DNA of 64,000 bases from an uncultured Christensenella sp. (GTDB taxonomy: Bacteria; Bacillota; Clostridia; Christensenellales; Pumilibacteraceae). Below are positions 18,271 through 27,024 of the stretch, piece after piece. Each line of letters begins with the position of its first letter. The stretch's first letter is position 1. A program made the translations under genes and the position numbers. A model generated the notes under the pieces. That model was given only the letters and a program-made list of their open reading frames with translations. It was not told the DNA's origin and did no database searches. Location: the NCBI GenBank assembly GCA_910578545.1, contig CAJTPT010000001.1:353481-417480 (forward strand), read 5' to 3'.

Positions 18271-18426
18271 ACAAGCGTGGTATCATCATGGCGAGACTGC
18301 CGCGGATTCGCGGCGGCCTTTGCGCTAAAGCGCAAGCGGCTAGCGAACTGCGCACCGAACATCTTTGACGGTTGCATAATAACCTTTTCTTTTCCTTTTT
18401 GTCCGCTTATCGATGCTTTCTTCGGT

Positions 18427-18473
18427 GCGCTCTCGCCTGTGTGCCACTTCGACCAAAACAAAAAACCCACCGT
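18427..18473. repeat. Direct repeat, copy 2, forming an inverted repeat with the tRNA-Pro 3' end
   Basis: Second copy of the 47-bp repeat. Its GCCACTTCGACCAAAAC (18443-18459) is the exact reverse complement of the tRNA-Pro 3' end and trailer at 18486-18502, so a long hairpin encloses the tRNA terminator. Confidence 0.55.
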
Positions 18474-18483
18474 TGGTGGGTTT
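18459..18483 (-). terminator. Terminator of tRNA-Pro
   Basis: AACCCACC-GTT-GGTGGGTT (18464-18483) followed on the minus strand by TTTTTTGTTTTGG, directly after the tRNA. A strong intrinsic terminator. Confidence 0.8.
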
Positions 18484-18489
18484 ACGTTT

Positions 18490-18565
18490 TGGTCGAAGTG
18501 GCGAGACTCGAACTCGCGGCCTCATGGTCCCGAACCATGCGCGCTACCAACTGCGCTACACCTCG
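18490..18565 (-). tRNA. tRNA-Pro (anticodon CGG)
   Basis: 76 nt with the CCA end encoded. The acceptor CGAGGTG pairs with CACTTCG (one G-T). The D-arm GCGC/GCGC, the anticodon stem CATGG/CCATG around the loop TTCGGGA (anticodon CGG) and the T-arm GCGAG-TTCGAGT-CTCGC are all intact. Confidence 0.95.
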
Positions 18566-18637
18566 ACGGCTTATATATTCTACTACATAACGAGCCGTTT
18601 GTCAAATGCTTTATTCGAATTTAGTTAAACTAATATT

Positions 18638-19393
18638 TTACTCGAGGCTTTTCCCTATCGTATTCTTAATACAATACACGTAGTAGCTTTCGGCGAGCGT
18701 TTTCCAATCGGGCTTCGTGCGTTTCTCTTCCATCGCGCTGTCGACGCCGCTAATCCCGATATCGCCGTCCACCGCTCTCGCGTACGAAAAGAACGCGCAA
18801 TTCCCGTACTCGATATAGTCGACAAGTTCTATCTCGAGCGTATCAAAAAGCCGAATAATCTTTATGAGCTGTCGTTGTGTTTCGGGCGTCGGCACAATCG
18901 CTCTTTCCTTTTCCGTAATTCTCGGCTCGTGCCGAAGCAATAAAACCTTTTTTGCGTTATGCCCGCAGGCAATCGAGGCGAGCTCTCTTATGCGCTCGTT
19001 TTCCGTCAATTTTTCTGCGCAAATCACCTTGTTGTTCTTATCCAAACACACGCAAACTTCGCTCGGCTTGCGGTCGTTCATAAAGTACACCGCCGCATAC
19101 AGCACGGCGTCGCGTTCGCGCTCCATCGCTATTCCGCCGACAAACCTAAGCATAGCCGTCCGTCTTAATCTCGGCATGACGGAAAAGAAGGTAGCCGCAC
19201 GCTCGGTCATACCCTTTACGCCCATGAGTTCCTCGTACGACGCTTCAAACACGCCCGTTGCGCCGCCGAACCTTTTTATAAGCGCATCGGCAAGCCCGTC
19301 GTTTTCGTGCTCAAACAGTATGCGTACGCAAAACCGCATTATCCCGACGTCGCTGTTTTCGACAATCGGAAGCTGTGTCGTTTGTTTTTCCAC
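18638..19393 (-). CDS. RadC-like protein with degenerate JAB/JAMM domain
   Basis: 251 residues. An N-terminal helix-hairpin-helix region (LMGVKGMTERAATFFSVM, about 56-73) precedes a domain laid out like RadC. RadC's metal-binding HNHPSG...D is absent: the aligned stretch is LLRHEPRI followed by ERAIVPTPETQ, losing both His and the Asp, while the later IELVDYIEYG matches RadC's closing strand. The fold is probably kept without metallohydrolase activity. It starts at GTG with no clear ribosome binding site; Met19 is an alternative start. Monocistronic between tRNA-Pro and the pullulanase terminator. RadC's own role is poorly defined. Confidence 0.7.
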   Translation of the reverse strand: MEKQTTQLPIVENSDVGIMRFCVRILFEHENDGLADALIKRFGGATGVFEASYEELMGVKGMTERAATFFSVMPRLRRTAMLRFVGGIAMERERDAVLYAAVYFMNDRKPSEVCVCLDKNNKVICAEKLTENERIRELASIACGHNAKKVLLLRHEPRITEKERAIVPTPETQRQLIKIIRLFDTLEIELVDYIEYGNCAFFSYARAVDGDIGISGVDSAMEEKRTKPDWKTLAESYYVYCIKNTIGKSLE

Positions 19394-19430
19394 GTTTACA
19401 GTATATTACAACCGAAACAAATATTCAACA

Positions 19431-19462
19431 AAAAAACCGTCCGAATTAACGAACGGTTTTTT
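19431..19462 (-). terminator. Terminator after the pullulanase gene
   Basis: AACCGTTCG-TTAATT-CGGACGGTT followed by TTTTTTTG on the minus strand, about 30 bp past the pulA stop. Confidence 0.8.
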
Positions 19463-19489
19463 ATTATAAAAGTGTTCTTATAATAGTGT

Positions 19490-22321
19490 TTAGCCGTTGG
19501 CTTTGACGGTCACTGCCGTGCTTCCGATTCTGAACGATCCCGTAAGCGTCGAAGGATCGAGCGACAGCGTAAGCGTTGCGCCGCCCTGCGTACGCGTAAA
19601 GGTGAATGCGCCCGTCGTCAAGTCGGGCCCCGCAGAACCGAAGTTACCCTTGCTGTAATCGGCGCTCGCCGCCGCCTTGGTATACGAGAACAGTGTATTG
19701 GTGTTTGCTCTGCGAAGCGCTATAACGCCTTTGTAGAAGTTGTACAAATCGGCGAACTGCGCTTGCCGCGACCATGTTATTGTGTTGAGCTTGGTCGGCG
19801 AGTTGTACGAGTTTTCGTTGCCGTACTTGGTTCTGCCCATTTCCTCGCCCGCAATCATGAACGCGATACCGGGATTTGCGAGGTACGCCGCCGCGACGAG
19901 CTGACATCTCCTAATATGGTCGGGGTTAACAAAGTCGTAGAACAGCGCCGACTGATTGCCGTGTTTTTCGCCGCAAATCTGATCCCACAGCGTGTAGTTG
20001 TCGTGCGCCGCCGCATACGCCACGTTGCGCGATCCGAGCCCGGTATGCAAACCCTTAGCGTAATCGCCCACGCCGCCTTCTATCATGCGCCGTACTTTTT
20101 CGATTTCGCCGGGCACGCCGTTTACCCAGCCCTGCGTGGGGGCGCGGTCTTTGCACTCGCCGCGCAAGCCGTTTCGACCGCTGTCGTTGAATATGGCCAC
20201 TCTCGGGTCGAGCGCGTTAAGCGCCGTAGGGTCGCCGTCGCCTGCCGAAAAATACTTGAACTTGAGCATATCGTTGCCCGAATTGGACGTGTATTTGCCC
20301 GTGCCCGCAATCGTCGATTGGGTCGCGTTTATTCTGTTTGTAAACGACGGGGCTTTATATCCGCCGTCCGCCGACCACGGCTCGCCGTAGATAAGAAGAG
20401 CCTTGCCCTTGCCGCCGTCGAGCGCGCTGAGCGTAGAACGCACCATATTGACTGTCGTCACGTCGTGAATACCCATAAGGTCGAAGCGGAAACCGTCTAT
20501 ATGATATTCGGTCGCCCAATACAGTATCGACTCGACGATGTACTTGCGCATCATACTGCGCTCGGAAGCCGTGCCGTTGCCGCAACCCGAATCGTTGGTA
20601 AGCCTGCCGTCCTCGTTGGTGCGGTGGTAGTAGTACGGAACGGTATCGTGAAGCGCCTGACCGCTGGTTGCGTACGTGTGGTTATAAACGACGTCCATAA
20701 CCACGCCTATACCCGCCTTGTGCAGCGCCATAACCATTTGCTTGAACTCGTTAATTCTGACGTTGCCGTTAGCGGGGTCGGTTGAGAACGAACCCTCGGG
20801 GATATTGTAGTTTTGCGGGTCGTAGCCCCAGTTGAACTCGCCGCTGTCCGCCCTTGTCATGTCGGCCTCGTCGACCGTTGCAAAGTCGTAAACGGGGTTG
20901 AGGTGAACGTAAGTTATACCCAAGTCCTTAAGGTAATCGACGCCCGTTTTAAGGTCGGTGCCGGGAACCTTAGTGCCCGTTTCGGTAAACGCAAGGTACT
21001 TACCCTTGTATCTCATGCCCGAGTCGGACGACGACGAAAAATCGTTTACCGACACTTCCCAAACGACGGGATTATCCGCCGCCGCGGCGTTGGTCGCGTA
21101 AAGGTGCTTATCGTTTTCCCAGCCGAGCGGATCGGTGGAATCGAGATCGACGACCATGCCGCGCTTACCGTTTGCGCCGCAAGCCTTGGCGTACGGGTCT
21201 ATCGTTTCGGTGTCCTTGCCGTAATTATTGACAACGTAGGTGTAATACTTGCCATTTTGGTCGCCGTCAAGGGTATATTCCCAAACGCCGCCCCAGCTAT
21301 CGGGATTGCGCTTTGTCATGTCGTAAGCGGAAGCGGGCGATCCGCCCTCGCCTTTGTCGTAAATGCGGAGCTTGACAGCCGCCGCAAGCGGCGCCCATAC
21401 TCGGAAAGTGGTGGAAGTTTTTGTATATATCGCGCCGTACTCTCGGTTTTGAGTGTCCGCCGTTTCAAACGTTTTTATAAAGCCGACGGTATCCAAAAGC
21501 GTGCTCGACGATACGGACTTGACGCTTTCCGTTCCGTCGACGGTCATGCGTATTTGATAGTTAGCCGAATAATCGAAATTACTCAAATTCAAATCGGAGA
21601 AGGTAACTATGCAAGCGCATTCGTCGGCGCCGTTCTGCTGTGCATTTGCGGTGTCGACCTTAACGCCGTTTTTATATAAATCGACTGTCGTGCCTGTAAG
21701 CGGGCGCGCCGCACTGAACACTACCTTGACACCCGAGCTTGTTACGTCCGAAAAGCGAACGCCTATTACGCTGTTCAATGCCTCTTTTGCCTCCTGAAGT
21801 TTAGTATAGCCTGTGGTATCTCGCCTGATATAATAGACGTCGGCGGCGCTGCCCGACCCGAACGCGCCCGTCATATCAATAAACGCGTTTTCGTCTATAT
21901 CTTTTTTAAAGTTGTCGCCTTCCCAAATGTTGCTGACCGACCCGTTGAGCACGCCCATTATAAGACCGAGCTTGACGGCGCCGTTGTTCAGCTTGGTGAT
22001 TTCCGCGGCGGTCGCATTGTACTTAACCGTGTACGCGGTGTTTGAGTACGTGTCGTTTGAAAACTTGAACTGCTCGTTGCTCGCCGCCGAACTAGAGATT
22101 TGGCACGCCGTACCCTCGCCGTCCGTCCAAATCCAAGCGTAAACATTGGATCTATAATCCTTTTGAGGATCGTAAACGTGTATTGTTATCGTGCCGTTCG
22201 TCGCCGCTTCCGCAGGACGGTTACGCACGATAAGCCCTACCGCGACCGCAAGAAGCGCAACGATAAGCGCGGCGGCAATGGTGATCAATCTTTTACTTTT
22301 ATTTATTGTCGTTCTCATCAT
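19490..22321 (-). CDS. pulA: Type I pullulanase, GH13, membrane-anchored
   Basis: About 943 residues. Hydrolyses alpha-1,6 branches in pullulan and starch or glycogen limit dextrins at the cell surface. A hydrophobic N-terminal anchor (ITIAAALIVALLAVAVGLIV) is followed by a pullulanase-associated carbohydrate module (TITIHVYDPQKDYRSNVYAW), a CBM48-like domain and the catalytic barrel. The barrel has NWGYDPQNY near residue 500 (type I signature), VVMDVVYNHTY, FRFDLMG (nucleophile Asp, about 618), YGEPW (acid Glu, about 648) and AAHDNYTLWD (third Asp). An in-frame ATG at 22333 is possible, but GGAGG lies just inside it, so ATG at 22321 or 22318 fits better. It follows the lipoprotein gene almost without a gap, forming an operon. 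Confidence 0.93.
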   Translation of the reverse strand: MMRTTINKSKRLITIAAALIVALLAVAVGLIVRNRPAEAATNGTITIHVYDPQKDYRSNVYAWIWTDGEGTACQISSSAASNEQFKFSNDTYSNTAYTVKYNATAAEITKLNNGAVKLGLIMGVLNGSVSNIWEGDNFKKDIDENAFIDMTGAFGSGSAADVYYIRRDTTGYTKLQEAKEALNSVIGVRFSDVTSSGVKVVFSAARPLTGTTVDLYKNGVKVDTANAQQNGADECACIVTFSDLNLSNFDYSANYQIRMTVDGTESVKSVSSSTLLDTVGFIKTFETADTQNREYGAIYTKTSTTFRVWAPLAAAVKLRIYDKGEGGSPASAYDMTKRNPDSWGGVWEYTLDGDQNGKYYTYVVNNYGKDTETIDPYAKACGANGKRGMVVDLDSTDPLGWENDKHLYATNAAAADNPVVWEVSVNDFSSSSDSGMRYKGKYLAFTETGTKVPGTDLKTGVDYLKDLGITYVHLNPVYDFATVDEADMTRADSGEFNWGYDPQNYNIPEGSFSTDPANGNVRINEFKQMVMALHKAGIGVVMDVVYNHTYATSGQALHDTVPYYYHRTNEDGRLTNDSGCGNGTASERSMMRKYIVESILYWATEYHIDGFRFDLMGIHDVTTVNMVRSTLSALDGGKGKALLIYGEPWSADGGYKAPSFTNRINATQSTIAGTGKYTSNSGNDMLKFKYFSAGDGDPTALNALDPRVAIFNDSGRNGLRGECKDRAPTQGWVNGVPGEIEKVRRMIEGGVGDYAKGLHTGLGSRNVAYAAAHDNYTLWDQICGEKHGNQSALFYDFVNPDHIRRCQLVAAAYLANPGIAFMIAGEEMGRTKYGNENSYNSPTKLNTITWSRQAQFADLYNFYKGVIALRRANTNTLFSYTKAAASADYSKGNFGSAGPDLTTGAFTFTRTQGGATLTLSLDPSTLTGSFRIGSTAVTVKANG

Positions 22322-22334
22322 TCCCCCCTCCATA

Positions 22335-24113
22335 TTAACCGAGCTTGCCGTAAAGCTTGCCGTACGGCGCAGACGCTGTTCCGGTATTTCCGCTTACCGC
22401 TACCGAGCCGCGAGTGAGCGTGCCGAGCGAGCCCTGCGAACCGATTGCGCCTGCCGTATAGCCGACTATGCCGCCAAGCTCTTTGCCGGACTGAAGATTA
22501 CTTACGGTCACGCCGTCGAAGCTGTTGCCGCTGACGGCGCCGCCCTTGCGGTTGACCGATACGATACCGCCGGTCGTGCCGATATTGGCGCCCGCGCCCT
22601 TGACGGTAAGCGTTTTGACCGAACAGCCCGTTACGGTGCCGCCGTTGTTGTTTTCCAAAACGACGCCGCCCATTTCGTACGCGGCGGAGCCGATGCCCGA
22701 CGTACTGCTTTCCGTGTACGTGCAACCTGTAAGCGCGCAAGCGGATACCGTGCCGTAGTTGTGAATAACGATACCCGCTATCGCGCCGGCCTTGGCGGTG
22801 TACTTTGCGTTAGTAACCGTTATGTTCGATATAACGCCGTAGTTGCGGTAAGCAACCGTGGCGATAGCGGGGTTAATCGGGTGCTCGTTGTCCTGCACGC
22901 CGTTGTTGATAACGGGACCGACGAACTTGATATTCTTTATCTCGCCGCCGTTGGCTACATGCTCGAAAAGCGCCCAAAATCCGTTGTAATAATCGACGTT
23001 AAAGTCGGACAGTTTTTTTCCGTTGCCGTCGAGCACACCGAAGAACGGCTTGCGAAGAGTAAACACGTTGGAATCGCCGTCGAGCGCGGCAACCGTTTGG
23101 TAGTTGATATCGGCGTCGATCTTGTAATATTTTTTACCGCCGCCCTCTTCCGCGCTTCTGAGCTCGTAATAGTCTATGGTTCTGAGGTCGAACGGCGTTT
23201 TGATCAAGTACGGGTCGGAAGCCGTGCCGCTTCCCGAAAGGTACGGTATATCCACCGCCTCGACCGCCGCGCTTTGTACGACTGCGTCGTCGGGCATAAT
23301 CGGGTAAACGCCGTAAATAACGTTACGCACAGTCATGATATAGTGAGCGACGGTAACGTTGTACGCGTTAAAGTCGAGGTCGACTACCTTGTAACCTATC
23401 GCGCCGCCGACTGCGCCCCACTTAAGTATATCGCCGTCAAGCGTGTAATCCGCTACGGGAAGCATGCGCAGTTTTTTGGTCGAGTAGTCGTAGTTTACCG
23501 CGGTCGTCGCGCTAACGCCGTTGCCGCCCCTTGCGGCAATCTCGATACGCGCGGACGAATTAAGCGACGAAGTGTCGTACGTCGTTTGATTATAGTCGTC
23601 CGATACGAGCGTTCCGTTGACCTTGAGGACGAATGCGACGACGCCGCTTTCTTTGTTCCATTCAATTACGCCGTTGTTAAATGAAATTATCTCGGGGCTG
23701 CGCAACTGTGTTACCTCCTCCGCATCATACGTTTTTGACGTGGGCGCCGAGTCCTTGTACCCCTCGCCCTTCGCGATTATCTTTATAGTTATTTTGCCGC
23801 TTGTCGGAAGCGTAAAACCTGCCGTATTGCGCAAATCCACGTTGGTCGCCGTAACGGTCGTTTTGGAATTTCCGCAACTAACCTCGTAGCTTGTGGCATT
23901 AGGCACCCCGTTCCAGGACACCACGAACGACGTGTCGTCGGTAACTAAAAACCGAATAGACTCGGCGCTGACAGCTGCGAGCCGGTTTTCGTCGGGCTGT
24001 TCCACGTTGTTCGGTTTGCGCACGGGTATCGCCTCGCACCCGACGGCAAAAAGCGTCATCAGCAAAAGTATTACAAACAATACCGCCGATAAAAAGCGAT
24101 TTTTTATTTTCAT
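22335..24113 (-). CDS. GLUG-repeat lipoprotein upstream of pullulanase
   Basis: 592 residues. The signal peptide ends in a lipobox FAVGC with Cys26. Residues about 50-220 contain fibronectin-type strands (FVVSWNGVPNATSYEVSC and FVLKVNGTLVSDDYNQ). The C-terminal half is a right-handed repeat region with GLUG-like units (IAGIVIHNYGTV, GGIVSVNRKGG, GGIVGYTAGAIG). No catalytic motif is visible. Its position directly ahead of pulA, as the first gene of a two-gene operon, suggests a polysaccharide-binding or surface partner of the pullulanase. That role is inference. Confidence 0.8.
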   Translation of the reverse strand: MKIKNRFLSAVLFVILLLMTLFAVGCEAIPVRKPNNVEQPDENRLAAVSAESIRFLVTDDTSFVVSWNGVPNATSYEVSCGNSKTTVTATNVDLRNTAGFTLPTSGKITIKIIAKGEGYKDSAPTSKTYDAEEVTQLRSPEIISFNNGVIEWNKESGVVAFVLKVNGTLVSDDYNQTTYDTSSLNSSARIEIAARGGNGVSATTAVNYDYSTKKLRMLPVADYTLDGDILKWGAVGGAIGYKVVDLDFNAYNVTVAHYIMTVRNVIYGVYPIMPDDAVVQSAAVEAVDIPYLSGSGTASDPYLIKTPFDLRTIDYYELRSAEEGGGKKYYKIDADINYQTVAALDGDSNVFTLRKPFFGVLDGNGKKLSDFNVDYYNGFWALFEHVANGGEIKNIKFVGPVINNGVQDNEHPINPAIATVAYRNYGVISNITVTNAKYTAKAGAIAGIVIHNYGTVSACALTGCTYTESSTSGIGSAAYEMGGVVLENNNGGTVTGCSVKTLTVKGAGANIGTTGGIVSVNRKGGAVSGNSFDGVTVSNLQSGKELGGIVGYTAGAIGSQGSLGTLTRGSVAVSGNTGTASAPYGKLYGKLG

Positions 24114-24168
24114 TTTTACCTCATCATTTTCGGTTAAAAATTAATTTGCCGAAGATATCGCATTACTA

Positions 24169-24197
24169 ATTTTAACACAAGAGATTAACACTGTCAA
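24169..24197 (-). promoter_or_regulatory. Promoter of the lipoprotein-pulA operon
   Basis: TTGACA (24192-24197), 17 nt, TAAAAT (24169-24174) on the minus strand. Confidence 0.75.
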
Positions 24198-24302
24198 TAG
24201 TTTTGTCTAAATTTACCTCGCGGCGGCGACCTTGACGACTTTCCACGCCGCAAACGCGCAACGTTATCGCATAATTCCGTCCCTGCAAAAGCGGTAAATG
24301 TA

Positions 24303-24331
24303 TTGACAAAACCGTGTGAATATAGTATTAT
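24303..24331 (+). promoter_or_regulatory. Promoter of the coiled-coil protein gene
   Basis: TTGACA (24303-24308), 17 nt, TATTAT (24326-24331). The predicted start near 24338 precedes the ATG at 24363. Confidence 0.75.
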
Positions 24332-24362
24332 ATAATGTATAAAATATATAGTGGGAACCTCT

Positions 24363-25955
24363 ATGGCTAACAACTACAAGGATAACAACGCCGACCTCGG
24401 CAATCAAACTATAGAAGGAACGCAACCGCCCTACGAGGTGGATGCGGAAATCGTAAGCCCCGACGGCGCGTCCGAGGCGATTATTATGACGCCTCCTCCG
24501 CCGCAAGACGAACCCATTATTATGACTCCGCCGCCGAGCGCACCCGCTAAAGAAGAGCCTATTATTATGGCGCCCCCTCCGGATAGCGCTGCCGCGGACA
24601 TGGAAGCTCAGCTTGCCGCTATGCTTAACGACGAGCCGACGCCGATTAACGACACTACGGAAACTACGGCGGATATGGAAGCGCAACTCGCCGCCATGCT
24701 AAACGACGAACCGCCCGAAGTGCTTATACTCACCGACCCCGTTTTGGACAACGAGCCGACGACCGAACAACCGATCGTCACCGAGCCGCCCGCGGAACAG
24801 CCCATTATTACAGAGGAACCGCCTGTAGAACAGCCGATAATACTCGACCCGTTTTCGGACGCGCCCGAATGGCAGACGGAACAAACTATTATTACCGAAA
24901 CAACTATCGTAACGGAACAACCGAGCGTCGCCGAACAGCCCGTACAGAGCGAGCAACAGCAACAGACGCCTTCGGTCGAAAAAGAACAAGCCGATGCCGC
25001 CGTAGAGCAGGCGCGTGCAATGATGGAACAGGCGCAAGCTATGATGGAACAGGCACGCCGCACGCAACAGCAGGTGGAAGCACAGCTTCAAGCCATACAG
25101 ATCCAAGCCCGTGCACAGCAAGCCGCGCAGTCGGCACAAGCCGCCGAACAACAGCAATCCAAAACCGCAGAGTCCGAAACGACTCAGGCGGCGCGCGCCA
25201 TGCTCGAACAAGCTCAACGCATGATGGAACAGGCTCAGCAGGCGCAACAGGCAGCCGCGGCTCAAGCGGCACAGTCCGCGGCAGTACACAATCAAGGCTA
25301 TCGCGCCGTCGGTGAATCGGAAGCGACGCAATCGGCGCGCGTCATGATGGAACAGGCTCAGCGCATGATGCAACAGGCGCAGCAAGCCGCGCAGTATCAC
25401 GCTTCGCCCGACCCTATCGCACTCAAAGAAGTCGATAGGCTCAAAAACGAGCTTGACAGCATGCGCGACATGGTAACGCGGCTTACCGCTTCGACGGGCG
25501 TACAGCACATGTCGTCGTCCGACCAGGAAGCGTTCCGCAGACTCGAGGGCGAGCTTGAAAAAATGCGCCGCGATATAATGGAAAAAGATTTGCGCGACCG
25601 CGAAAAAGAACTTGACAGACGGGCAAAGGAACAGGAAACAGTGCGCGACATTCGTCCCGAAATGATACAAATGTCCGATTCGCGCGATCTTGCACCCACA
25701 CAACAGGCCGCACCAAACTTCGGCAACGAGTATATCCCGCTGGCAAACGGCGTTTACTACTCTACTAAAGATAAGCAGATTTACGTAATGACGCTCGCTT
25801 CGGGCGCCGCTCAGTCCTCGCCCGCCGCGCCCAAGGCTCCGACGCGTCGCCCTGCGGCTCGTCCAGCACCGACACGCCGCAGACCGAGCTCTTCCGCGCG
25901 CCGCAGACCGAGCGCGCTATCCCGCCGCCGTCCGCCACACAGACCGCATAGATAA
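24363..25955 (+). CDS. Pro/Gln/Met-rich coiled-coil protein, unknown function
   Basis: 530 residues from ATG 24363; an in-frame GTG at 24351 is possible. Three regions are visible. First, an acidic Pro-rich N-terminus with repeated PIIMTPPP and EQPI units and two copies of ADMEAQLAAMLNDEP (residues about 80-115). Second, a long Gln/Ala/Met heptad region with repeated MMEQAQRMM (about 200-340), then a charged coiled coil (about 355-430). Third, a basic Arg/Pro tail (RRPAARPAPTRRRPSSSARR). No signal peptide or membrane segment. The acidic start and basic tail around a coiled coil suggest a scaffold or nucleic-acid-associated protein, but no family is recognised. It has its own consensus promoter. 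Confidence 0.75.
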   Translation: MANNYKDNNADLGNQTIEGTQPPYEVDAEIVSPDGASEAIIMTPPPPQDEPIIMTPPPSAPAKEEPIIMAPPPDSAAADMEAQLAAMLNDEPTPINDTTETTADMEAQLAAMLNDEPPEVLILTDPVLDNEPTTEQPIVTEPPAEQPIITEEPPVEQPIILDPFSDAPEWQTEQTIITETTIVTEQPSVAEQPVQSEQQQQTPSVEKEQADAAVEQARAMMEQAQAMMEQARRTQQQVEAQLQAIQIQARAQQAAQSAQAAEQQQSKTAESETTQAARAMLEQAQRMMEQAQQAQQAAAAQAAQSAAVHNQGYRAVGESEATQSARVMMEQAQRMMQQAQQAAQYHASPDPIALKEVDRLKNELDSMRDMVTRLTASTGVQHMSSSDQEAFRRLEGELEKMRRDIMEKDLRDREKELDRRAKEQETVRDIRPEMIQMSDSRDLAPTQQAAPNFGNEYIPLANGVYYSTKDKQIYVMTLASGAAQSSPAAPKAPTRRPAARPAPTRRRPSSSARRRPSALSRRRPPHRPHR

Positions 25956-26419
25956 TTTGAAATTTGGGAAGTCGTTTGTTCGGCTTCCCTTTTTGATTGT
26001 GCCGCGCTTTTTGTTTGTGAGATCCTTCACTTCGTTCGAGAGACAAAAAAAGCAACACCGTGCGACCTCGTTTGACCTACGAAGCGCCGTGATGAATCTC
26101 ACGGATTATTGTGCGGCTTATTTTGTTGTGCAATCATCTTTGTTGTCCCCCACGGGGGAAACGTCACGAGCTTGCGAGTGACAAAGGGGTTGCGGTAATT
26201 CTGTTGTGCAATCATCTTTGTTGTCCCCCAAGATGGACAACGTTAATAAGGGCACAAAGCGCAGTCCTCACTTATTAGATATTCGCTTTTAACTCTTCAC
26301 TAATTTATAATTCCGAATTTTTTCAATTCCCATATCACGTCTTTCTCACATTCCGCATATACCGATAATGTAGTTACCCCTCTGCACAACATATTACATA
26401 CTACAACGGAGGTGTAATT
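25956..26419. repeat. Intergenic region with repeat family copy 1
   Basis: 464 bp without a gene. It contains the 61-bp unit 26140-26200 (TTGTTGTCCCCC, a CCCCC/GGGGG hairpin and a GTCAC/GTGAC hairpin), repeated at 28530-28590 with 3 mismatches. Weaker similarity extends upstream to about 26078 (GCGCCGTGATGAATCTCAC). A second partial TTGTTGTCCCCC follows at about 26218-26240. Confidence 0.6.
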
Positions 26420-26659
26420 ATGTTCTTCTTTAACAATTCGTGTTGTTGCAACAACCGCAAACAGACCATTTGCTGCCGCCCGGTAGAAAACCACTGCCGC
26501 GAAGAGCGCCACGACTGTTGCTGCCATCAGCAAAACAACAACTGCTGCTGTCGGTGCAAGCGCGAGGAGCGCCCCGTCAGACGTAACGACTGTTGTTGCT
26601 GCTGTCACATGCACGAAATGATGCCGCGCTGGGATATGATGCGCGACGACAACGACTAA
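26420..26659 (+). CDS. Extremely cysteine-rich small protein
   Basis: 79 residues with 18 Cys in clusters: CCC near residue 8, CC at 18, CCC near 33, CCCRC near 42 and five consecutive Cys near residue 58. These are interspersed with Arg, Asn, Gln and His; a MHEMMPRWDMM tail follows. GGAGGTGTAATT gives a textbook ribosome binding site, so expression is likely. No signal peptide. The composition suggests metal binding or cross-linking in a spore coat or exosporium layer. It shares the start MFF and Cys-rich character with the N-terminus of the collagen-like protein at 34591. No named family is recognised. Confidence 0.75.
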   Translation: MFFFNNSCCCNNRKQTICCRPVENHCREERHDCCCHQQNNNCCCRCKREERPVRRNDCCCCCHMHEMMPRWDMMRDDND

Positions 26660-26694
26660 CCCCGCGCCGATCCAAACAAACCTAATATGCGGAC

Positions 26695-26741
26695 AAAAAT
26701 CCTCACTGATTTCGTAATTGAAGTTTAGCGGGGATTTTTTG
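26695..26741 (+). terminator. Terminator after the Cys-rich gene
   Basis: AAAATCCTCACT pairs with AGCGGGGATTTT (two G-T pairs), ending in TTTTTT, about 35 bp past the stop. Confidence 0.65.
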
Positions 26742-26957
26742 TCGGCGATATTGATTTCATCGGGTAGATCTTGCTATCGCAAAGTTATAATAGCTTGCCG
26801 TTTTATAACCGTATCACCTCGCTTTATGCGAAATATCACTTGCCGCAAGACAAACTTACCCGACAGACTTAGTACAAGTCCGGCTTCGCTCGTTTTTTTC
26901 GTGCAAAAAAAAGTTGCGCAATTTTAATAACGATTTTATAATTCGCATTGCAACAAA

Positions 26958-26986
26958 TTGACATTTACGTTAGGCGGTGATAAAAT
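26958..26986 (+). promoter_or_regulatory. Promoter of aspS
   Basis: TTGACA (26958-26963), 17 nt, TAAAAT (26981-26986). It predicts transcription from about 26993, which excludes an upstream start codon at 26977. Confidence 0.8.
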
Positions 26987-27024
26987 GTACTAAACATCTT
27001 AAGATTATTTTCGGAGAAGAAATC

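Noticed and set aside
18246..18628. Several short frames around tRNA-Pro
   Set aside because: They run through the tRNA and its repeated terminator; their similarity to one another reflects the DNA repeats.
26718..26927. 69-codon plus-strand frame after the Cys-rich gene
   Set aside because: Begins inside the terminator hairpin, lacks a ribosome binding site and has no plausible protein features.
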